From: Chromera velia | Lineage: Eukaryota > Sar > Chromeraceae | DNA: 64,000 bases | Assembly (NCBI GenBank): GCA_018398765.1 | Contig: JAHBMJ010005857.1 | Location: 72,740 to 136,739, forward strand | Reading direction: 5' to 3' | In this document: piece after piece, positions 1 through 10,301 of the stretch | How the letters are laid out: each line of letters begins with the position of its first letter | Numbering within the stretch: position 1 is the first letter of the stretch | Notes under the pieces: generated by a model | The model's input: only the letters and a program-made list of their open reading frames with translations | Databases searched by the model: none | What the model was told of the DNA's origin: nothing | Made by a program: the position numbers and the translations under genes

Positions 1-2493
1 GTGTGCTGGTGAATAGGGACTCCACACTCTCTTCCTTGAACGCAAGTCCAAAGTCAATCAGGGTCAAGGAGCTCAGATCTCGACGGTCTTTGAAGATCAA
101 ATTGCCCGGGGTGATGTCTCGGTGCACGACCCGGTTGGCATGCAGGTAGGCGACTGCAGAGAGGAGGGCCCGGAAAGCGGTTTTGGCATCTGCCTCGTGC
201 AGTGGACCCTTGGAGTCGACGAGGAACTGCAGGTCGCAACCGTGCACGCGCCCGATGCGCTCCTCAACTAAAACGCCCCCCACAAAAAAGGAAGCGTTCT
301 GCAGACGCCGTCTCCCCCCCCCTCCATGGAAGGCAAGTGCCGGGGGATGGCTGGAGACGGCAGGGGGACTGCTGGGGGGTGCGGAGACCGCACAGGGCAG
401 GGGGGGAGGGGGGAAAGATTCGGCAGACTCTCCGGACTCCTCCCGCCCTACTCCGTCGTCACCCTTCTGCTGCTGTTGCCTTGTTTCCCCCCCTTCCCTC
501 CCTGTGTTGAAGGCTGCGAGGAGACCGACAATGTTCGGGTGACTCAAACCCGCCAGGGCTTCCGCCTCAGCCAGGAGGTAGTGCGAAACCTTGACTGCTG
601 GGGCCGCCAGGGAGGCGCTGCAGCGTCGTGTCAGGGAGGGAGCAGAGACATTTATGCAGGCGATGCAGAGGGGAACACACAATGAGAGAGAATGTCAACA
701 GAGACAGGATGAATTTGGGCATTCGAGATGAATCAAATGATCATCGTCGGCTTTTCATGCAGGAACGGAAAAGGAAAAGGGAGAAGAGAAAAAAAGCAGG
801 CAGGAAGGGGAGAACGAAGATTCCTCTGCTCCCTTGTTCTCTTTTCCTTCCCCTGCAACAGGACACCCCACAAATATAAGCTGATCTACAGGAACCGTCT
901 AGGCAGACATGCAACCACTAGAGATTGATGAGACACTCCGAGACGGACCGATGGATGCAGGGCAGACCGCTGGCACCCTCAGTCCCTCCACAGTCTCTGT
1001 CTCTTTCTCCGCTGCCCCCCGGGAGAGAGGAACAGAGACGAGAGGCGTGAGAGGGTAACGAGGTCTTCAGCACCACCTCTTCGCCTGTGTCGTTGTCTAC
1101 TGCCGCGAAAATCTGCATGATGTAAAAAACCAGCAGCACTACTGGATGTCTCTTCCTTACATTAGATTGGTAGCGCGGGTGAGGTTGACTCTATGTGTCA
1201 CCTGTGACCAAGAAAGGCACTGTGATAAACAGACAGAGGAAAGAGCCGCCGTGGACGCATCCTTTCAAACCGCGCATTCCAGCATTTGTTTGAGATGTGA
1301 GACATATACCTGAGTTCTGATGTGGCCCGGCGCTATCCAGCGGAGTGACATTGAAAGATTCGCTAAACAAACGTTGGAGTGATCTTTCTTTCTTCGACCA
1401 CAGGCAACAACAATGTGTCAAATGGAAGATACGTCCCACATAACAATACCCCCCCCCCAGACACAAAGCCCGCACCAACCTGGGAGAATGAACCCCTCGC
1501 AAGCAGATAGAGAATCGCAAATCGCCTCTCCAGTTCCTCAATCGATCCCCATCTCATGAGACCAGACGAAGAAGAACAGGAGGAAGAGGGAGGAGGAAGG
1601 GGAGACCTGCAGGCGCAGGAGGAAGAGGAGTCTCCCTGCGTGTCTCTGTCCGTCTCCACAGCCACTGCCTCGGCGAACGAACTTCTCAGTCGTTCTCTCG
1701 GCCCTCCAGGCTGTGAGGCGGATGAGGAGGACGAGGAAGTTTCCCTCTCTCTCTCTCTCTTTGCCGACGAGGAGGAGGAGGAAGCGTCAGTTGTTGACAC
1801 TTCACTTTCCTCCACCTCCTCGCTTCTGCTGCGGTTGCTGTTGTTCCCTTTCTCTTCTCTCCCATGACCTTGCTCAACCACTGAAGGCTGGATGCTCGGG
1901 GGTGAGGACAGAACCGCAAGAGTCGGCTCTTCACTAGCGGATGCCTGATGGTCGCACTCTTCTCTGCCTTCATGTGTGGCGGGGGAGACTGGAAGAGGTA
2001 GAGTTGGGCCTGCTGCTGCCCCGGTCTCTTCCCTCTCCTTCGTCTGCTGCACTTCCTCAGAAGGAAGCGTCGGTCTCTCCTCATCAAGAGTGTGCAGGCG
2101 GTTGGAAGAAGGTGCAAACAGTTGAGAGAAAGACAGAGACCTTCTGTGTCTGACTCTCTTCCCTCCGGAACAAGAGAAGTTTTGAGCAGAACCCGAGGAG
2201 GACGCTTCTCCTCCCTCTCCAGCTGCACTTCTGACAACAGTCCCGTGGGTGTGCGTGTCCTCGTCGTCATCTGAACACTCCTGCTGGACGAAAAGGTCAA
2301 CCAAGGGGGAACTGCGCCATCTTTGAATAGCAAAGGCGAAGGGGAATTTCTCCCCTCTTTCCTCACTCGGTTCATGATCTTCCCCTCCAGGGAAGCCAGA
2401 GGCAGAGACAGCGGAGGCTGAGGGCATCCATGCAAGGAGGTTGTACTGGTCACGGGAAGAGGGGGAAGAAGACGACTTCGTTTTTGTTGGCAT
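1..2493 (-). CDS. Protein kinase, 5' part (three exons, runs off left edge)
   Basis: Serine/threonine-type protein kinase domain behind a long Ser/Glu-rich N-terminal region. Exon 1 (2493-1480) starts at the first ATG of the frame and encodes 338 residues: about 310 disordered, poly-Ser rich, then the glycine loop RGSFSQ. Exon 2 (1112-1060) carries the beta-3 strand with VVLK, the likely ATP-binding lysine. Exon 3 (617 to beyond 1) has the alpha-C helix with a Glu, HPNIV, a Pro-rich insert of about 60 residues, a hinge region, the catalytic loop HRDITPGN and LIDFGLAF. Splice phases agree at both junctions (CAG|gttggt, gcag|ATT; CTC|gttacc, gcag|C). The usual Lys two residues after HRD is Thr here. 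The Asp-Phe-Gly is intact, so activity is plausible but not certain. The style of the loop and DFG region recalls CAMK kinases; the subfamily is an inference. The gene lies head-to-head with the zinc-finger gene at 3524. Confidence 0.82.
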
Positions 2494-3523
2494 AAGGAAA
2501 ATCCTGATCTGGCGTGTTTCTGTCTCGATTGAATCAACACACAGACGCACACAGAGAATCACAAGGACATGAAGCAAATCATGTTGAGTGCATTACTTTT
2601 GCTTCAGAACGAAAAGATAAGAAGAGGAAGCGCAAATCGAGAATCCGGTGTTCTCTTCTCTTTTTGCTCGGTCAGCAGAGGCAGGCTCAGCTCTGGTGCT
2701 TCACACGGAAATCATTGTCGTGACCTCTCAACCCACAACGACCCACTTCCATCGAACAGAAGACTGGCTTGACAAACGACTATGAGATGACAGGATCGCT
2801 GGTGTAAACTTCTTTGGCTTTGATGCACCAAGGAAGAAACAAAGAAGATTTCTCAGTGACCTAGCATGACCTATAGCTGGCTAGCTACCTATAGCTACCT
2901 ATACCCGATCTCGATCATGGGAAATGCTTTGACGCACGCGCGATCGAGCACTTCCGGAAAGCGTAGCGCGCGCGGGGGGCAATGAGCTATAAGTACCCCC
3001 CGCTACGCTTTCCGGGGTCATGCCATATGTGTTGTGCCATAAATTCGTTCGAGCGAATAAAGCTTGCTTCGATATATGCAGCATTCCTGCAGCCGTCCAA
3101 TGACTCGTGCAACTGCATATGGTGTCCATGGTGTCAACACATGTCAACACGCCTGTTGGTGTATACATCCCTGCTGTCACTTTACGTGTGTGTCAAAAAT
3201 TTACTGAGCGCTGTTTCTTGCACAAAACTGCAATTATAGGAGTTAAAAGAAGCACATTGAAAGTCAAGCATGCGTGTGTGTGAAGCATGTTGTAAAGTAT
3301 CCGTCTTGGACAAAGAAGACAGACAGTTCCTGGCGGTGCGTGATTGAGGGATCAGGGCTGTACAAGAAGAGAAATCCAATACAGATTGTCACAATTCCCA
3401 TTCCAAAATCCGGGAAGCGTCGTGGCAGAGTCACCAGACGCAACTTCTTCACAGCCTCGCATTGCATGTCTCTGAAGAACTTCTGGTCTTTCTGATCTGA
3501 AGAAACTGAGAAAAAAGAGCAAA
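2494..3523. promoter_or_regulatory. Divergent intergenic region between kinase and zinc-finger genes
   Basis: About 1.03 kb separates two start codons pointing in opposite directions, so both promoters should lie here. I see no coding exon. It holds a short array of TAGCTACCTATAGC-type repeats near 2875-2905 and a GC-rich inverted repeat (listed separately). No TATA box can be assigned with confidence. Confidence 0.5.
2954..3015. repeat. GC-rich inverted repeat in divergent promoter
   Basis: Arms CCGGAAAGCGTAGCG (2954-2968) and its exact reverse complement (3001-3015) enclose a 32-base loop that itself contains a G6 run and a C6 run able to extend the pairing. A closely related C6-GCTTCGCTTTCC sequence occurs at 25886, upstream of the glycosyltransferase-like gene. 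It could be a cis-element or the end of a small repeat. Confidence 0.7.
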
Positions 3524-5230
3524 ATGACGGGAGAAGGAAGTGGCCCGGGTAAAGAGAAACGACAAGGAGATGCAGAACGGCCGGACGCTCCATCTCTTTC
3601 TCTCCCTCTCCCGCTCCACGGTGGGGTTGGAATCGTCGAGTCAGACAGAGAGGGTAGCGGTCGGGGGGGGGGGGGGGGATCTCTCAATCTTGCCCTCACC
3701 GCTGGGGAGAAACGAAGCCATTCTATCCTACCTCCTTGTGATGAAATGCCCTTGCCCTCATATGGTGAAGGGAGAGCCTTCCCCGAGTTTCCTGCAGAGG
3801 AAAGTGCTACCACTCGGGGAGCGCTGGAGATAGAAGGGGCGGGGGAAGTGCAAGGGCCCAGGCGAGAGAAGCGCGCGGTCTCGCTTCCATCGTTCCCCGT
3901 GTCTCTGGCCTTTTTGCCCTCCGGAGATCTGGCCCCCCTCCCTCTGACGACTGGGTGCTCCCCTTCCCCTCCTGGAGAGGCAGGTGGAGGTTTCTGTTCT
4001 GGTTCGTGTTCCCCTTCTACTCCCACCTCTACTCACACGGGGGTGACCCCCTTCATGGACAGTTTGCCCAATATCGGTTCCCTCTTCCACCGACCTGGCA
4101 GGATCTGCGGGTCAAGACGATGCTTCTGGTCAGCGGCATAGACTGATCCAGAGATCGTTGAATGGATGGACAGCGTGAAAGACAGGAGCATAGACACACA
4201 TCTCAAATTAATGGATTCATAGATCGATAGAGGGTGTTGCCCCCCCCCCCCTCCTCTGTTTGTGTGTGTTTCCTTCTTGACCTTTGCGGGGGCTGCTACC
4301 CCCGCTGTTCTGTCCCTGCCTCTCTGGAAAGAAAAGAAGAGAGAGCTCTGACTCTGAGGGAAGGGAAACGGAAGGAGCCTCTGCCTCTATATGGGGTCCC
4401 TCCTGACTTGAAGAAAGAAAGAGGGACCGAGAAAGTGTGTGTGAGAGAGAGGGAGAGAGAGAAATCCCACGAAGCTAGGGAGGGGTCCAGCTGTCGACTG
4501 TTTTTTCTGTGTCGTCACGCTCACTCCCCCGCCCCCCCCTTTTCTCCTGCATGAGTGAGTGAGTGCAGGCTGAGGACGGCGGCTGGATGCAAAAATGGGT
4601 GGGTGGGTGGGTGGGTAGGTGGACGGGTCGGCATACATGTACCTTCCTTGCTCCCGGGCTTCTTTTTGCCTTCGCAGTGCCCACTTTTTTTTTCTCTGAG
4701 CCTTGCGCGATCTGCATATCACTTTGAGCAAGCAAGTGTCGACTCGGCTAGGTGGCGTATCGGCACATGGGTGGGTTGCATTCCCGAATGAGAGAACTGA
4801 CTGCATGCATGGGTCCCCCTGTCTTCGTTCTGTGTTGTGTTCATGAAGAAAAGGAGGGGGAAAAACCATATAGTCTGTCTGTCCGACACAGCGTCACCTC
4901 CGTAGGGGCGCCCCCCCACCCCCTGTCTAAAGAACATGACGGTGCCGGTTCCCGCTGTGCTGTATGTGCTTGTTTGAAGTACATTACTGTCTTTCTGTCT
5001 TTTTTTTCTCTTCTTTTTTCTGTCTTTCTGTCTGTTGTGTACATGAAGAAAGGAGCTAGGGAGAAGAAGAAACACATTGTCTGTCTGTCTGTCTGCCCAC
5101 TTTGTCTGAGTTGTCTTGATGTTCTTTTGTCTTTGTTGCTTTCTTTCTTTTTGTCGATTGTGTTCATGAAGAAAAGAAGGGAGAAGAAGAAACATATAGT
5201 CTGTCTGTGGAGAAGAAGAAGAAACATATA

Positions 5231-5285
<55 letters not shown>

Positions 5286-6271
5286 CACGTTGTCGGATCG
5301 GCCGTGTGGTTCTTTTGTCTTTGATTCTTTCTTTCTTTCTTCCTTTCCTTTTTTTTGTCTGTTGTGTACATAAAGAGGAGGAGGGAAAAAAGAACCGTCT
5401 AGTCTCTCTGTCCGTCTGTTTGTGGCTGTGTTGCCATACAGTCTTTTTGTCATTTTGCTTTTTCTCTCTCTTTGTTGAATCCTGAAATGGAGAAGACATG
5501 TGAACAAATCAACACGAAAAGAAGCAACAAGAGAGTCTCCCTTTGCGTACAGGTATCTGTGTCGGCACTGTCACTTCTGTGAGCCGAACCCTGTGACTGC
5601 CGAACGGAAGGCGGCGCGTAACAAGGCCCGCAACGCGGCGAGGAAAGAGAGGCGCCGCCAGGTCAAGGCACAGGCACAGCAGCAAACGGAATCTCAGCAA
5701 CGCCTGCAGCAGAATCCTCCCGACCTATCCGTCACACCGGGGCTTGGCTTCCTTGGAAGGAGGGGGAGAGGGCAGAGTTTACTTTCTTCCTCTTCGATTT
5801 CCGGGGACACAGGTGTCTTTCATGGTCCAAACGGTCCCCTGCGGAACGTTCCCAACGGAAAGGAATTCTGGGGCAATCTGGAAGCAGAAAAAGAAAGAGA
5901 CGGAGAAGAAGAAAAGGAAAAGGAGCGTGGCATCTCTAGTGACACTTCCCCCTTCCCCATCCCTTTCACTCCCAAACAACAGACCCCCCTCCCCACTCAA
6001 CTTGTTTTGGGACCTCTGCTGCCAGATCAAGCAAAGGGGGGCAGCATTTGGGCCCCTCCCCCTTCCGCCTTTCCCAAGTTGGGTGCCTCTCTACCTCTTC
6101 CTCTTCCTAGGGGCACCTCCCTTTCTGCCCATGCAGGCGCTGCCTCGAGCCTGGAGCTCGAAGGCCTCAAAGAATCTTCTCATCCCGTGCAGCAGGCAGA
6201 AGAGAAGAGAGAGAGGATGTGGAGCACCTGCGAGGATATGACAGAGGCCCCCAACACCCCGCCTCCAGTAA

Positions 6272-6313
<42 letters not shown>

Positions 6314-6316
6314 GTT

Positions 6317-6406
<90 letters not shown>

Positions 6407-6455
6407 TGTGTGTGTCTGTGTCTGTCTGAAAAGAAGGGAGAAGAAGAAACATATG

Positions 6456-6487
<32 letters not shown>

Positions 6488-7042
6488 GCGGGGGGCAAAA
6501 GAAGAGATCCCACTAGAAGAGAGGGGCTGGGAAACGATCAAGGGAACCCCAGAAGAAGAAAACAAAAGAGAAAGGGAACCCCAGAAAAAAGAAAAAAAGA
6601 AAGGTCACACTGCTGCTGGCGGTTGGGGAGGCCTGGCTGCTGCTGCTTCTGCTGCTGCTGCCTCGAGAACAAAAGGAAAAGAAAGAAACGAACACGTACA
6701 GAAGGAAAGAATGGGGAAATGCAGAAGCGTAAGCCTGTAATTTTCGGCACCTTCCTTTTGGGCAAACTTTTGGGCAAGGAAAGGTTCCAGGGTACGCACA
6801 AGGCCTGGAGCTCTGGTACTCAGCGCGCCAAAAGCGGAAAGAAAAAAACTGAAGAGAATGAAGGAAGAGAAAAAGGAAAAGAAAAGACGGTATGGTCTGT
6901 CTGAAGAAAAGAAGGGAGAAGAAGAAATACATTTGTCTGTCTGTCTGTCTGAAGAAAGAAAAAAAACAGAAGAGAATGAAGAGAGAGAAAAAGGAAAGGA
7001 AAAGAAAAGACGACACAGTCTGTCTGTCTTCTGAGGGAAAGG

Positions 7043-7086
<44 letters not shown>

Positions 7087-7378
7087 GTGCGTGTGTGTGT
7101 ACCCACCCGCATGACAGCCAAAACTCACCCTCTCGCCATTCACATCCATCACGTGCACCTTCTCTGAAGGGAGCAAGTTCTTCCTTCCTTCCTTCCTTCC
7201 TTCCGTTTCCTTCACGGTCCTTCCTTCCTTCCTTCCTTTACGCAAAGCTTCGTGCAGAATCGTTCGTTCGTTGTTTTGCCTACTGAGTGCAAAGTGAGAC
7301 TGCATGTATCTCCGTTCTGCCCCTTTCTCAGAAGTGTGAAAGAGAGCGTGTTCGTCGGTTTGTGTAGCCACAGAGAGG

Positions 7379-7422
<44 letters not shown>

Positions 7423-9578
7423 CCAAACCACAGCCGACAACAACACCGAAGGCAAACCTACATTCTGCCGATCCGCAAACACATGAAGCGGGATGAATGG
7501 ACAAACATGGAATGGAGAATGAACTCACGGGAACTGGATACAGGGCATCTTTTTAGCTCTCTTTTCTTGTCCCTGGTGCTCATCACTTCATTTGTCTTTT
7601 CGCTTTCTCTTTTTCTCTTCTCTTCTCTTCTCTTCTCTTCTCTTCTGCGTGTCCCCCCCTCATTTCTCAGGAACCAGACCTGTACCCTTGTGCATCGACA
7701 GACACGTCGGGGAATTCATCAGGGGTGACGGACACTTCCGGGAAATACGCACGAGAAGAAGGTACTACGGCTCTGCTGTCTGCTGCCAGCTCCCTTCCCC
7801 TTCTGCCTCCAAGAGAGCCCTCGAGGCTGTCGGATATTCTGAATCGTCCAGTGCAGGGGCTGGGGTGGGAGGAGGGGGGGGGAAGGCCGCACAATCGGGG
7901 AGGGGGGGCGGACAACTTTCTCTTCCTCTCACTCGGGAGGCGCAAGAGGTCCGTACTCACGCAGGTTTTGTGTAGGTCTGCACTCTTTCCTCTTGCAGGT
8001 TTTGTGTAGGTCTGCACTCTTTCCTCTTCGGTATTCACCGGGCTTCAAAGTGAAGGTGACGCCCATCCATTTTCTTTTCTGTGGCTGTTCGTCTACTTGT
8101 GCGTCTTTCGATCTCCTTCTTTGCCTTCATTCTTTAATTCTCTCTGTCGCTTTGTCTCTAGGTTCTCTCGCGCACTGCTGCCGTGTAGGAAGGACACACC
8201 TGTTGTTTGTACAATTTTCTGTTGGTTTTGCCTTGTGTCTGTCTCTTCCTGTGGCTGGCTGGCTCCTCCGCAACTCTTCTTTCCATTCATTCCGCTTGCT
8301 TGCAGGTCTCGCTCTGTCCCTGCGACTGTGCTTTCCAGCTGCCAGACCGCCAGGCTGATCCCAGCCGTTCCACGCCCCCGCCACCAGGCAGCAGTGACTC
8401 CTGCAAGAGACCTGGAACCCCCCCCTTCTCTCTCTGCATCTGCCAGTGCTGCAACGGACAAGCAGAAGAAACGAGGAGCGGGGACAAAACGGGACCAGCA
8501 GCAAGGAGGAGAAAGAGAAAAGGAAGAAGAGGGAGGGAAGAAGGGAATTCTGCGCAGAGAGACAGAAGGAGGGGGGTGGAATCAGGGAGAGAAATTGACT
8601 GACAGCCTCCAGCATCGATTCTGTGCTGATGCACCTTCGTCGGTGGAAGGAGGGAGAGAGAACGCTTTCTTCGCTCCAGAATTTGCAGACGGCAACATGT
8701 CTCAGCCCTTCGAGTTCCACCTCTGCCCATCGTCATGGGCTTTCTCTCCTCCCTACAGTCAGAAGCAAAGAGACAGAGGCAGAGTTGGAGAGCAAGAGGA
8801 GAACGCGTCACCTTTTTCGTCCGTCTCCCCATTCTTTGTACATCCCCCCCCTCCTCCACCCCCACCACCCCCGCTCTGTTTCCCCCAATGTCCTCCAGCT
8901 GATGGTGTCCCCCTGTCTGTCCATCAACAAGCTCATGCATGGGGGAAGTTTCAACGCCATCAACAGCAACAAGGAGGCGTGGGCATGATGCACGCTTCTT
9001 CTTCTTATAATTTCCCTCATGCCTCCTCACTTGTAGGTAGTGGAGCCTGTGGCTTGATGCCACCCCCTCCCCCCCCTCCAGATACGAACTATAATCATAT
9101 CCACGGCTGTGGGAGGGCAACGTGGAGTCCTGAGCCTGTGCCTTCAAGCTACCACCACCAGGCAGTTCCAGCCTTCGCTGCCCCTCCGCCTCCTGCCCCT
9201 GGAGGAGAGATCGGCAACCTCCGTGGCGGCATGGCTGACTGCGGTGGCACCGGGTCTTCTGGCCGCAGAGTCCCCTTGCAGGCGGGATTCCCTTCCTTTT
9301 CCTTCTCTCTCTGTCATGAGGCTGGATGGGGAGGGGAACGGGAGGGGTGTGAGGGTGAGAATGAAAGAGGGTTGAATAGGAGGGTGGATGCCTTCGAGAG
9401 AGGGAGAGATGAATTTGACAGCTGTGGTCCTGAAGGTCTTCCTTACGCATCATTTTCTTCTTCCTTTTCTTTCAGACCCTCTCTCCCGAATTCTGTGTCG
9501 TCTCCGCCGTGGGTCTGCGGTGGCTCTGTGGGACAATTAAAACAACAGGAGGGCGTTTCCGGGTCTGCGGGTCTCTGA
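3524..9578 (+). CDS. C3H-type zinc-finger protein (five exons, 960 aa)
   Basis: Putative RNA- or DNA-binding protein. Model: exon 1 3524-4110, micro-exon 2 4569-4598, exon 3 5553-6267, exon 4 7671-7948, exon 5 8306-9578, stop TGA. All phases agree. Joining exons 1, 2 and 3 gives C195-x7-C203-x5-C209-x3-H213, a canonical C3H finger, followed at once by C215 and a Lys/Arg/Ala-rich basic helix-like stretch. Without the 30-nt exon 2 the finger is broken, which is good evidence that the exon is real. The rest is low complexity: Pro-rich and acidic in exon 1, Gln, Pro and His runs in exon 5, including poly-Pro near the middle. Introns 2 and 3 carry repeated purine/TCTG modules. Start chosen as the first ATG of the open frame. 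The specific target and cell compartment cannot be told from sequence. Confidence 0.7.
5255..5284. repeat. (CT)n microsatellite
   Basis: Dinucleotide run inside intron 2 of the zinc-finger gene, directly after a TCTG run. Confidence 0.9.
6277..6425. repeat. Compound (TCTG)n(CT)n(GT)n microsatellite at intron 3 donor
   Basis: It begins about ten bases after the splice donor of exon 3 and consists of TCTG, CT and GT runs in series. Confidence 0.9.
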
Positions 9579-9836
9579 CTGGAGAGGAGAGGAGAGGAGA
9601 GGTTGTGAATTTGGGGCATGAATCGGAGAGAGAGGGCATGCAGGGAGGGCCTCTGTGTGGAGGGGCGGGTGGGGCTGAGGTCTGGTCTCTCAGACTGGGC
9701 TTCTTCTTCTTCTTCTTCTCCGGGTCGTGGTTGGGGGGAGGGAGGAGTCAGTTTTTCGGGGAGGCATTGATTTCTTCGTCTGCCTTTGCACTTACACACA
9801 CCCTCCTTCCCCCCCGCTCTTTCTGTCTTTCTTCTT

Positions 9837-9902
<66 letters not shown>

Positions 9903-10270
9903 TGTGTGCGCCTCTCTACCCCCTCTTTTCGCACCTTCATTTGAAAAGCGATGAGGGGTTGGGTTGGGAGAGGCGCTTTTTTGTCAAGCAAGCAAGAAAG
10001 AAAGAACTGCACACACGAACGACAGACGCAAGTGCTTCTCCCACTTTTTTCTCTGTTTTGAACTTGTCGTGCGAAGACAAAAAAAAAGAAAATCACTAAC
10101 TCCGTCGGCCGGTGTCTCACTCACTTTTCTCTTCCCCACCCACTCACACACTCACTGACCCTACTGACCAGAGAGAGAGAAGACAATCATCGCCGTTTAC
10201 GAATAAAGAAAAGAAAAGTTCTGAGACTAACGCTCTGCTCTCACTCGCACGCACACACACACACACACAC

Positions 10271-10301
<31 letters not shown>

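Larger units (their letters stand above)
4831..7040 (+). repeat. Recurrent intronic purine-CATATAG-TCTG modules
   Basis: Introns 2 and 3 of the zinc-finger gene hold at least seven copies of one composite motif. It reads TTGTGTTCATGAAG, then a 20-40 base purine tract (GAAGGGAGAAGAAGAAA), then CATATAG or a close variant, then (TCTG)n and other pyrimidines. Copies start near 4842, 5041, 5164, 5209, 5366, 6427 and 6898, with looser ones near 6840 and 6951. All are in the sense orientation of the transcript. Confidence 0.75.

Noticed and set aside
3352-4026. Minus-strand Pro-rich frame of 224 residues
   Set aside because: It opposes exon 1 of the zinc-finger gene, which has a coherent splice model with a complete C3H motif; the minus frame has no domain.
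5500-6429. 309-residue frame starting MNKSTRKEATRE
   Set aside because: The first 17 codons precede a clear acceptor at 5552, and the tail after 6267 is CT/GT repeat. The real exon is 5553-6267.
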